A program made the translations under genes and the position numbers. The notes beneath the pieces were generated by a model, which did no database searches, had not been told where the DNA came from, and saw only the letters and a list, made by a program, of their open reading frames with translations. From an uncultured Ignavibacteria bacterium (GTDB lineage: Bacteria; Bacteroidota; Ignavibacteria; Kapaibacteriales; UBA961): DNA of 11,854 nucleotides. Positions 1 to 6,163 of the stretch are shown one piece after another (position 1 is the first letter of the stretch; each line of letters opens with the position of its first letter). The stretch covers positions 1 through 11,854 of the forward strand of contig CALMMI010000177.1 in NCBI GenBank assembly GCA_937868245.1, in the 5' to 3' direction.

Positions 1-2
1 AT

Positions 3-1664
3 TACAGTAAGGCATTGGAATTTTTGAAGAAAGCACTGGTAATGAACGAAGAACTCGGTAACAAAATCGGTATCGCGCATAAGTTGGGCAATATTGCGAT
101 TATTTATCAACAACTTTCGGAATACGACAAGGCATTAGAGAATTATCACAAGTCGTTGTTACTCTACGAAGAGCTAAAAAATAAACACGGTATCTCCGGA
201 AGCCTCGGTAATATTGGGCTTGTGTATCAGAAGCTATCGGACTATGACAAAGCGTTGGAGTATTACCAGAAATCACTTGGAATCTGCGAAGAGTCCGGCA
301 ATAAATTCGGAATTGCAGTTAATCTTGGAAATATCGGGCTTGTATATTCAGATTTATCGGATACTGCCAATGCCTTAGAGTATTACCTGAAGTCGCTGGC
401 TATCATGGAAGAACTTGGCAGGAAGGATTCGATTGCACTTCTTCTTGGTAATATTGGAGTTTTGTACAAGAATCTTTCCGAGTTCACGAAAGCATTGGAT
501 TATCTTCAAAAGGCTTTGGCAATTCATGAAGAAATCGGCAGCAAATATGGAATTGCAATCAACCTTGCAAATATTGGGAATTTGTATGGTGACCTCTCTG
601 ACTTTGCCAAGGCATTGGAGTATAACCAAAAAGTATTGGCTATTAATGAAGATCTAGGCAGTAGGGATGCTGCTGCAATCAATCTCTTAAATATCGGGAA
701 TTTGTATGCGAATGAACGGTTCGACGGTTATGATCCCGAGAAAGCAGAAGAATATTTGCAGAAGGCAAGATACATTAACGAAGAACTTGGCACCAAATGG
801 CAAAACGCAAACGACTTCAAATCACTTGCAGATCTTTACGAGAAGCAAGAACGTTGGAAAGAACATTCATATCATTTTAAGAAGTATCACGAGTTAGAAA
901 AAGAAGTTCAAAGTGAAAAAGCCATAAAACAAGCCGAGCAAATGAAATACCGTCGCAAGATAGAGGAATCCGAAAGGGATCGCCAAATTAACCTTGCAAG
1001 GTTTCAGGAGCAGGAGAAAATACTTCATAATATCCTTCCTTCGCAAATTGCAGAAAGAATAGTATCGGGCGAGAAAACGATAGCAGATTCTTATGATAAT
1101 GTTTCTGTGTTTTTCTCTGATATCGTTGACTTTACCAAGCTTTCCCTAAAGATAACAGCTGAACAATTGGTTGGTCTGCTAAACGGGATATTCACCCAAT
1201 TTGACCAAATAGCCCGCAAGCATGGTTTAGAGAAAATCAAAACAATTGGCGATTCTTATATGGCAGTATGCGGAGCACCGATACCGGTGGAAAATCATGC
1301 GGAGCGGACAGCATTATTTGCATTGGAAGTAGCTGAAATGATGAATGATTACCGTATGAAATCCGGCGAGAAGATAGAAATCAGAATTGGTTTACATTCC
1401 GGTAGTGTAGTAGCAGGAATTATCGGAGAGAATAAATATTCTTATGATTTATGGGGCGATGCCGTAAACACAGCCAGCAGGATGGAGAGCTATGGAGAAG
1501 CAGGAAAAGTACATGTAAGCGATGATTTCGTAAAATCTCTCAAAGGTGAATCAAACTCCCTCTCCACTTGGGAGAGTGCCGGTGTAAGAGTATTGGAGCG
1601 TGGTGATTTGGAGATAAAAGGTAAGGGTATTATGAAAACCTATTTCTTAGAGAAAGTTAGCTGA
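3..1664 (+). CDS. TPR-repeat adenylate cyclase (class III), 5'-truncated by window edge
   Basis: Predicted cytoplasmic enzyme making cAMP from ATP, with a protein-binding TPR array as likely sensor. The frame is open to the left edge (codons before the TTG at 15 read Y-S-K-A and continue a TPR helix), so the true start is outside the window. Numbering from the TTG as residue 1: TPR units at about 1-260 with a 40-residue period, a charged probable coiled-coil linker at 285-335, an HNILP junction at 338-342, and a class III cyclase domain at about 355-510. All six canonical residues are present: metal aspartates D369 (FFSDIVDFT) and D413 (GDSYM), adenine-selecting K409 and D478, and transition-state N485 and R489. 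Spacing matches the family (44 residues between the aspartates; D-x6-N-x3-R). The K/D pair favours ATP over GTP. No membrane segment is visible in the part seen. It ends TGA, 4 bp from the convergent VanZ gene. Family call is strong; the stimulus is unknown. Confidence 0.93.
   Translation, partial: YSKALEFLKKALVMNEELGNKIGIAHKLGNIAIIYQQLSEYDKALENYHKSLLLYEELKNKHGISGSLGNIGLVYQKLSDYDKALEYYQKSLGICEESGNKFGIAVNLGNIGLVYSDLSDTANALEYYLKSLAIMEELGRKDSIALLLGNIGVLYKNLSEFTKALDYLQKALAIHEEIGSKYGIAINLANIGNLYGDLSDFAKALEYNQKVLAINEDLGSRDAAAINLLNIGNLYANERFDGYDPEKAEEYLQKARYINEELGTKWQNANDFKSLADLYEKQERWKEHSYHFKKYHELEKEVQSEKAIKQAEQMKYRRKIEESERDRQINLARFQEQEKILHNILPSQIAERIVSGEKTIADSYDNVSVFFSDIVDFTKLSLKITAEQLVGLLNGIFTQFDQIARKHGLEKIKTIGDSYMAVCGAPIPVENHAERTALFALEVAEMMNDYRMKSGEKIEIRIGLHSGSVVAGIIGENKYSYDLWGDAVNTASRMESYGEAGKVHVSDDFVKSLKGESNSLSTWESAGVRVLERGDLEIKGKGIMKTYFLEKVS
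9..728 (+). repeat. Six tandem 120-bp repeats encoding 40-residue TPR units
   Basis: Units begin at 9, 129, 249, 369, 489 and 609 with exact 120-bp spacing. Each starts with a variant of AAGGCATTGGAG (K-A-L-E) and contains a variant of GGTAATATTGG (G-N-I-G). A seventh, diverged unit follows with its K-A motif at 741, four codons late (insert N-E-R-F-D-G-Y-D-P region). The 40-residue period is longer than the classical 34 and resembles LGN/Rap-type TPRs. Conservation at the DNA level suggests recent duplication or gene conversion between units, though protein constraint also contributes. Confidence 0.9.
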
Positions 1665-1668
1665 ATAG

Positions 1669-2052
1669 TTACTTCTTACTTGAAGTACGGAATTTTGAAA
1701 AGGAAAAAATCATAACCAACGAAAGCAACAACCCAGTAGTATCCGCCATCCAATCTAACACCTCACTCGAACGACCGGGTACAAAATACTGGTGAATTTC
1801 ATCCGAAGCACCGAATAAGCAGCCGATTAAGAAGAAAAGCAAAATGTATTTTGCTCCAAATTTCAATCTAAGAGTCTTAGCTAAAAATAATTGCAAAAAC
1901 ATCCCGTACACAAAGAATGCACCTGCATGAATAACCTTATCCTGCCACGTAAACCCGAAATCGGGAATAGTAGGGCTCGACAAACTTGATAGATAGATAA
2001 TCCAAAGAGAATAAAGTGCAATTGGTATTGCACTAAGAAAACGATAGTTCAT
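1669..2052 (-). CDS. VanZ-family integral membrane protein
   Basis: A 127-residue polytopic membrane protein of the VanZ-like family. Hydrophobic segments lie at about 5-25, 40-60, 68-85 and 104-118. The family's polar signature is intact: D38-K-V-I-H42 before the second helix, S83-D-E-I-H-Q-Y-F-V-P-G-R-S95 between helices, and D100-W-M-A-D104-x-x-G before the last. VanZ of enterococci gives low-level teicoplanin resistance, but most family members in Gram-negative bacteria have no known function, so no resistance role is implied. The ATG directly follows the TAA of the Nnr gene (TAAATG, zero gap), pointing to translational coupling. No Shine-Dalgarno is visible. It converges on the cyclase gene with 4 bp between stops. 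Confidence 0.88.
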   Translation of the reverse strand: MNYRFLSAIPIALYSLWIIYLSSLSSPTIPDFGFTWQDKVIHAGAFFVYGMFLQLFLAKTLRLKFGAKYILLFFLIGCLFGASDEIHQYFVPGRSSEVLDWMADTTGLLLSLVMIFSFSKFRTSSKK

Positions 2053-3612
2053 TTAGAGAGGGAGTATATGACGAAAACCGTCCAAGAGTTTGGAAGCGGT
2101 AAGAGATTCTTTCGAATATTGTTTGGCATACCAGTCACCTGCAGAAGCATGAAGATATGCACCCAAGGCAGCCCCTTCAAATGGTTTGATGCCTTGTGAT
2201 AGCAGTGCGGCGATAATCCCCGTTAACACATCACCCGAGCCGGCAGTTGCCATTCCTGAATTCCCGTTTGTGTTCCAATAGGAAAAACTGCCGTCGGTAA
2301 TAATACTCGGAGTACCTTTTAGAAGCACGATACAATTATTCTTTTTCGCAAATTGAACTGCCAGTTCTGCCGATTCCTGCTCAACTTTTTCACGTTCTTC
2401 TCCAAGTAATCGGGCAAATTCACCGGAATGAGGAGTAAGAATAAATGTTTGCCGAAGTTGTATTTCGGGCTTGAGCAATAATGCTCTTAACCCGTCTGCA
2501 TCCAGAACAACCGGAATTTCGGCAGGTATTGATTTAAGAAGTTTATGGATAAGTTCTATTGTTTCGGGATTACTGCCGAGTCCCGGACCGATAGCTATTA
2601 CGGCTGCTTTTTTACACCCACGCAACAGGGTATCAAAATTTGAGAGTGAAAGTGTACCATCAGCTGTCCACGGAAGTGCGGTCGGCATAACTTCCGCCAT
2701 AACGGAAGGGTGGAACGAGGTTGAATATAAATCTACCAATCCTGCACCTGCGCTTATTGCAGCATTGGCGCATAGGGCGGCGGCTCCGGGCATGGAAAGC
2801 GACCCTGCAACAATCATTACCCGCCCAAAATCGAACTTTGAACCTATTTTTCGTCGGTAGGGGAGCATCTCCCGAATATCTGAATTTTCTAAACGGGCAA
2901 TCGAAGAATGTTCATGTATAATGGACTGAGGCGCACCGATACTTGCAGTTACTATTTCACCGCAAACATTTAGTCCGTCATTCCTGTAAAGCCCTGTTTT
3001 CTCAGCAAAAAAAGTGATTGTAACATCTGCACAAAAACAATAGGGATTTGCAATTCCTTTGGTAACGTCTAATCCGGTCGGACAATCAATGGCAACCATC
3101 AAAGGAGTAAAACTTTTCTTAGGTGAGAATTGATAGTCTCTCACCTTTTGGAGCAATGGAAGTACAATCCCTCGGAGTGAACCCGTGCCGCCTATGCCGA
3201 TAAGAGCATCTACGATACAGTCGTAGTGCCTCAGATCGAGAAAGTCAATATCTTCATTGGTTTCTAATTGAAGGAGTGGAATCTCGAGAAATTGCAGGCA
3301 GGAATAGTTAGTTTTGGTCTCTGCCGACATCTTATCGGCAGAGCCTACGAAAGCAACTGCAACATTGGTAATTTCATGCAAGTGACGTGCAATAGCAAAC
3401 CCATCACCCCCATTATTTCCGTTGCCGCAAAGAATTAAGATTTTTGCTGAAGAAACAGGCTTATTTCCCAAATATTTTTCAAGCTTCTCCCGGATTATGT
3501 CGGAAGCAGAGCGGGCAGCATTTTCCATCAGGACAAGCGAAGGAATGCCAAATGTTGTGCTTGCTGCAACATCAGCTTTATATGCCTGTTCTGCGGTTAA
3601 TAAGTATTTCAC
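2053..3612 (-). CDS. nnr: Bifunctional NAD(P)H-hydrate epimerase / ADP-dependent NAD(P)H-hydrate dehydratase
   Basis: Cytoplasmic metabolite-repair enzyme, 519 residues, the usual length for the YjeF_N-carbohydrate-kinase fusion. The N-terminal half (about 1-235) epimerises R- and S-NAD(P)HX: NAAR at 31-34, the nucleotide-binding G63-N-G-N-N-G-G-D-G71 loop, D135 in VDALIG, and D176-C-P-T-G-L-D182. The C-terminal half (about 250-519) dehydrates S-NAD(P)HX using ADP: G-x-V-M-I-V-A-G-S at 263-271, IGPGLG 341-346, D371-A-D-G-L, T393-P-H-S-G-E398, L-L-K-G-T at 430-434, and N451-S-G-M-A-T-A-G-S-G-D461 with the catalytic aspartate. Both halves look intact. The start is GTG at 3610-3612; the frame stays open upstream but offers no ATG, and M-K-x-L-T-A-E-Q is the usual family N-terminus. 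It lies 44 bp after the small unknown gene and abuts the VanZ gene. Confidence 0.96.
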   Translation of the reverse strand: MKYLLTAEQAYKADVAASTTFGIPSLVLMENAARSASDIIREKLEKYLGNKPVSSAKILILCGNGNNGGDGFAIARHLHEITNVAVAFVGSADKMSAETKTNYSCLQFLEIPLLQLETNEDIDFLDLRHYDCIVDALIGIGGTGSLRGIVLPLLQKVRDYQFSPKKSFTPLMVAIDCPTGLDVTKGIANPYCFCADVTITFFAEKTGLYRNDGLNVCGEIVTASIGAPQSIIHEHSSIARLENSDIREMLPYRRKIGSKFDFGRVMIVAGSLSMPGAAALCANAAISAGAGLVDLYSTSFHPSVMAEVMPTALPWTADGTLSLSNFDTLLRGCKKAAVIAIGPGLGSNPETIELIHKLLKSIPAEIPVVLDADGLRALLLKPEIQLRQTFILTPHSGEFARLLGEEREKVEQESAELAVQFAKKNNCIVLLKGTPSIITDGSFSYWNTNGNSGMATAGSGDVLTGIIAALLSQGIKPFEGAALGAYLHASAGDWYAKQYSKESLTASKLLDGFRHILPL

Positions 3613-3656
3613 TGAATTGATTTCGTATGGATGTAATCTTCTTTTTCGATAGTTAG

Positions 3657-4061
3657 TTACTCATCCCCGTTGAGTAACTTTTTAAGTTCTTCCGAAAGTC
3701 GTTCTTCAACGTCTTTAGGAATGCCGTCCGGCGTTATCGTTGTTCCTTCTTTCCGCGATTTCAGTTCGGTGTACACCGTATTTATCTGCGCACGAACTTG
3801 TGAAAACTCTTTAAGAAGGAATTGTTCAAATGCCATCAAGTGCATGAGCGTTGTTTCCAATTCCTTTTGTGTAAGCCCTTCGGGAGGGGCGGCAAATACT
3901 GTTTTATTCTTTACGGTATCTACCAATATACTTACGTTTTCTTTTTGAAAATCCCTGAGGTCAATATTATTAACCATCATCAGCTCTTCATCAGGTTGCA
4001 AAACATTTAGCATCTTGAGCAATTGATGAAGTTGCTCTTTGTTAATAATATATTCAATCAT
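3657..4061 (-). CDS. Hypothetical acidic, probably helical protein upstream of nnr
   Basis: I do not recognise this family. From the ATG at 4059-4061 it has 134 residues, no signal peptide and no membrane segment. A hydrophobic N-terminal half (about 1-55, with I-D-L-R-D-F and V-S-I-L-V-D-T-V) is followed by a long amphipathic stretch (about 64-104: Q-K-E-L-E-T-T-L-M-H-L-M-A-F-E-Q-F-L-L-K-E-F) likely to be helical or coiled-coil. The tail after I-P-K-D-V-E-E-R is charged. Upstream in-frame starts exist (ATG at 4103, GTG at 4115), but they add a Y/P-rich segment (Y-V-P-Y-P-Y-L-S-Y) that looks unlike the rest, and none has a Shine-Dalgarno, so the start is uncertain. It ends 44 bp before nnr and is probably co-transcribed with nnr and the VanZ gene, as first gene of that unit. 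It may be a scaffold or regulator, but nothing in the sequence proves this. Confidence 0.7.
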   Translation of the reverse strand: MIEYIINKEQLHQLLKMLNVLQPDEELMMVNNIDLRDFQKENVSILVDTVKNKTVFAAPPEGLTQKELETTLMHLMAFEQFLLKEFSQVRAQINTVYTELKSRKEGTTITPDGIPKDVEERLSEELKKLLNGDE

Positions 4062-4115
4062 AGAATAGGATAAGTAAGGATAAGGAACGTATAGGAATTG
4101 CATTTCATACAGCAC

Positions 4116-4360
4116 CCATCGGATTATGTTTTGATTACGAAACTACTGATTTTTGAATAAAACGAGTAAATTTTCTTAATTCTTCTAATAAAAATAGAGT
4201 GATTTTGTTGTCTGCATTTGGTATGCCAAAGAAAAAGCCACTAACACAAAGTGATCTGTAGTGGCTTAACGAATGACAGAAAGTAATATAGTAACACCCA
4301 CACTACAAATGCTTTTCATCTATAAGAAAAAACTGTATTGGTATTATTAAAAAAAAATAC
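4116..4360. other. AT-rich intergenic region between two leftward genes
   Basis: About 245 bp without a credible coding region. It holds the terminator at 4231-4267 and, next to the upstream gene's stop, a small inverted repeat GGTATT (4340-4345) / AATACC (4356-4361) enclosing a run of nine A (4349-4357). The promoter of the small gene and nnr unit should lie between about 4062 and 4230, but I found no convincing -35/-10 pair and no clear Bacteroidota-type TAnnTTTG element there. Confidence 0.6.
4231..4267 (-). terminator. Rho-independent terminator after the YD-repeat-like secreted protein gene
   Basis: A perfect 9-bp inverted repeat, AAGCCACTA (4235-4243) and TAGTGGCTT (4259-4267), encloses a 15-nt loop. 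Read on the minus strand the stem is followed by TTTTTCTTT (two Ts in the stem, then 4234-4228), the expected U-tract. It lies about 94 bp after the stop of the leftward gene ending at 4361 and upstream of the 3657-4061 gene, so it separates the two transcription units. The loop is somewhat long. Confidence 0.72.
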
Positions 4361-5086
4361 CTACTTAAGGACTTTAGGCATTGGTAAAGTATCTTTTGAA
4401 TAGATGTAATAGACAGTATTGAGAAGTTCATTTCCAGAATAACTTTTTTTCTCAGACAGATTTCCAAAGGTGTCATATTTGTATATATCTTTGGTTAATT
4501 TAGCACCTTTCTTTGATTGATAAGTTTCTTCTGTTTTGTTTCCATCTATGTCATAGATAGTGGTTCTTGTGGATTCTCCATTACGATATACTTTGGTCTT
4601 TATGCCTTTACTATTTGTTTTAACAACTGTGTTTTTTGCTACAAATATTGAATCTTCTTTTAACGTAGCTGAAAAATCTCTTTTTGAAGTCACCGAACCA
4701 TTAGTATCATACGTTGTAATAATAGCTAGTTTGCCGGATTCATTGAAAGTATTTACTTTTTTTGACGTAACTACCCACGTTTCGTTCTGACGATTAGAAT
4801 AAGTAATTTCATAAATGTTACCAGCATCGTCATGCTTATACGTTTCTTTCTCTTCTGTTATTAAATCATTTTTTTCTTTTTCATTGATTTGATGAGTGAG
4901 ATAACCATTGTCATCGAAATAATAGACGGATGATTTATTCTTGGTATCCGTTTCCCCGTCAAAATACATTTGGAAATATGTTGTACACATCTTAAATCCA
5001 CCTTTTACTTTTGTTACTTCTTGTGAATGTGTGTTCATAAATTGTAGCAATAGTAAGCCTATAAGAAATGCAAAGAAATTTTTCAT
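4361..5086 (-). CDS. Secreted YD-repeat-like protein of unknown function
   Basis: A 241-residue exported protein. An N-terminal signal peptide (M-K-N-F-F, hydrophobic core at about 4-17, polar N-T-H-S-Q at 18-22) suggests signal peptidase I cleavage near residue 21; there is no lipobox cysteine. The mature part has repeated strand-turn motifs of the form Y-x-D-x-x-G-N/K-x-x-E at about 55-63 (Y-F-D-D-N-G-Y), 83-94 (H-D-D-A-G-N), 114-121 (F-N-E-S-G-K), 126-132 (Y-D-T-N-G-S), 178-187 (Y-D-I-D-G-N-K) and 204-213 (Y-D-T-F-G-N-L). These resemble RHS/YD repeats but are few and short, with no RHS core, cage-cleavage motif or toxin tip. A MORN/YD-like periplasmic or surface beta-repeat protein is the safest reading. 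Three 60-base samples of the gene give about 27-35% GC, against about 45-53% in samples of neighbouring genes. It stands alone between AT-rich spacers and has its own terminator. No partner is evident. Confidence 0.78.
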   Translation of the reverse strand: MKNFFAFLIGLLLLQFMNTHSQEVTKVKGGFKMCTTYFQMYFDGETDTKNKSSVYYFDDNGYLTHQINEKEKNDLITEEKETYKHDDAGNIYEITYSNRQNETWVVTSKKVNTFNESGKLAIITTYDTNGSVTSKRDFSATLKEDSIFVAKNTVVKTNSKGIKTKVYRNGESTRTTIYDIDGNKTEETYQSKKGAKLTKDIYKYDTFGNLSEKKSYSGNELLNTVYYIYSKDTLPMPKVLK

Positions 5087-5182
5087 AAATAACTTGGGTG
5101 TGGATTATTATGGAGTACTAAATTATTGTTGTTAGAAATTATTAAGCTGAAAGAGTATCTCAGTCTGTTTTACATTAAAGCT

Positions 5183-5188
5183 ATTATA
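5183..5188 (-). promoter_or_regulatory. Possible -10 box (TATAAT) upstream of the YD-repeat-like gene
   Basis: A perfect TATAAT on the minus strand, 97 bp upstream of the ATG at 5086, inside the 125-bp spacer. Seventeen bases further upstream sits only GAATTG, a poor -35, and the best TTGCAA is 14 bases away, which is too close. In AT-rich DNA a chance hexamer is plausible, and Bacteroidota-type primary sigma factors prefer another -7 motif. Confidence 0.25.
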
Positions 5189-5211
5189 GAGTTTGAATTA
5201 GGTTGCAATTC

Positions 5212-6156
5212 TCATTCTTTATTTCCTAGTATAAAAAACATCTGCGATGTTTTTGCAAAACGTCCGCGGATGAAATCGAATGCGGCAAAGAATGCACTCA
5301 AAATACCGAAGAGAGGATGATACACCACAGGACGCTCACGGGTAATCGATACCCATCCCAAACGCTCAAGGGCAAATAACACGCTCGTTGTCCAAAAGGG
5401 CGCACCTTGTGTGTAGTTAGCTTGTATCACCTTCAAACCGGCTTTCTCAACTAATCCTGATAGACTTTCCTTGGTAAACAGTGTCCAATGACGCGGACAG
5501 TGAAAACCACCCCAGTTTTTATTTCGGAAAAGCCGTGCATCCCAACTGTCGATATTAGGTGTTTTGATGAGGATTATTCCGGAAGGAGACAGCAGTTTTC
5601 TTACTTGTTCCAGAACCGCAAGAGGGTTCTCTACATGTTCAATCAGGTTGAGCATCAAAACTACATCGAACTTTTTATCGGATGTAAAATCTTCGATACG
5701 TCCACAGAAATACCGGTGTCCGTTAGCTTCTGCAAGTTTTTCGGCATCTGTATCCAAATCGACTACTTGTGTATAGGAGATTCGTTTATCGGCTTGTTTC
5801 AGTACATTTAATTCCCAACCCGCTCCGCCGCCTACATCCAAAGCACTGAGCGTATCACCCGGAACTTTTTTTAAGAGCGGTCTGAAATACCGTTTATCAA
5901 GCCACGTTTTAATTTTATGAACGATAGAGTCCTGCGTTTGAGCAAACGAATAATAATTGGAAGGATAAATCTCTGCCAGACGATCCGAAGGAACAGGATG
6001 AATAAACAACGAACCGCAAGTGCTGCATTTTAGCAAGTTAAACAGCTCATTGGTTGTGCGATATTCAAGGTCAGTTGCCTGAGCCCAAACTGCTGATGTA
6101 CCTGTAGCACTGCAACATAGGCAAACCGGTTTTGTAAAAGTGACAGGAGTAGCCAT
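5212..6156 (-). CDS. Class I SAM-dependent methyltransferase with N-terminal zinc-finger-like motif
   Basis: A 314-residue predicted cytosolic or membrane-associated methyltransferase of the Methyltransf_23-like group. Two cysteine pairs, C12-L-C-C15 and C44-S-T-C47, followed by G-S-L-F-I-H-P, form the zinc-ribbon-like N-terminus often seen in this group. The Rossmann fold starts with motif I A105-L-D107-V-G-G-G-A-G-W; the acidic end of strand 2 is V-V-D-L-D at 131-135; motif L-N-L-I-E-H-V-E-N-P at 169-178 and L-S-P-S-G-I-I-L-I-K at 189-198 follow. A G-G-F-H-C-P-R-H-W segment at 216-224 is typical of the group's acceptor side. Residues about 281-298 are hydrophobic and may touch the membrane. 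It starts 7 bp after the desaturase stop and is last in the six-gene unit. The acceptor is unknown; relatives act in polysaccharide, quinone or lipid pathways. The sequence does not decide which. Confidence 0.88.
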   Translation of the reverse strand: MATPVTFTKPVCLCCSATGTSAVWAQATDLEYRTTNELFNLLKCSTCGSLFIHPVPSDRLAEIYPSNYYSFAQTQDSIVHKIKTWLDKRYFRPLLKKVPGDTLSALDVGGGAGWELNVLKQADKRISYTQVVDLDTDAEKLAEANGHRYFCGRIEDFTSDKKFDVVLMLNLIEHVENPLAVLEQVRKLLSPSGIILIKTPNIDSWDARLFRNKNWGGFHCPRHWTLFTKESLSGLVEKAGLKVIQANYTQGAPFWTTSVLFALERLGWVSITRERPVVYHPLFGILSAFFAAFDFIRGRFAKTSQMFFILGNKE

Positions 6157-6163
6157 CGTGTGC

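Noticed and set aside
15..17. TTG at 15 as the start of the cyclase
   Set aside because: The frame is open to the window edge and the codons before it (Y-S-K-A) complete a TPR helix, so the gene begins further left.
9..728. Tandem repeat as a CRISPR or non-coding satellite
   Set aside because: The 120-bp period is in frame, encodes TPR helices throughout and has no repeat-spacer alternation.
1669..2052. Glycopeptide resistance role for the VanZ-like protein
   Set aside because: No other van genes are nearby, and the family is widespread in Gram-negative bacteria that do not rely on it for resistance.
2471..2860. 129-codon plus-strand open frame inside nnr
   Set aside because: It is antisense to highly conserved Nnr dehydratase motifs and its translation shows no recognisable domain; a shadow frame.
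4062..4115. N-terminal extension of the small gene to GTG 4115 or ATG 4103
   Set aside because: The added residues are Y/P-rich and unlike the rest, with no upstream signal. ATG 4103 remains possible; GTG 4115 is unlikely.
4340..4361. GGTATT/AATACC inverted repeat as the terminator of the YD-like gene
   Set aside because: The stem is only 6 bp of weak pairs, the T-run lies in the loop rather than after the stem, and it overlaps the stop codon.
4361..5086. YD-repeat-like protein as an RHS or polymorphic toxin with immunity gene
   Set aside because: It is too short, lacks the RHS core and a C-terminal toxin domain, and has no small immunity gene next to it.
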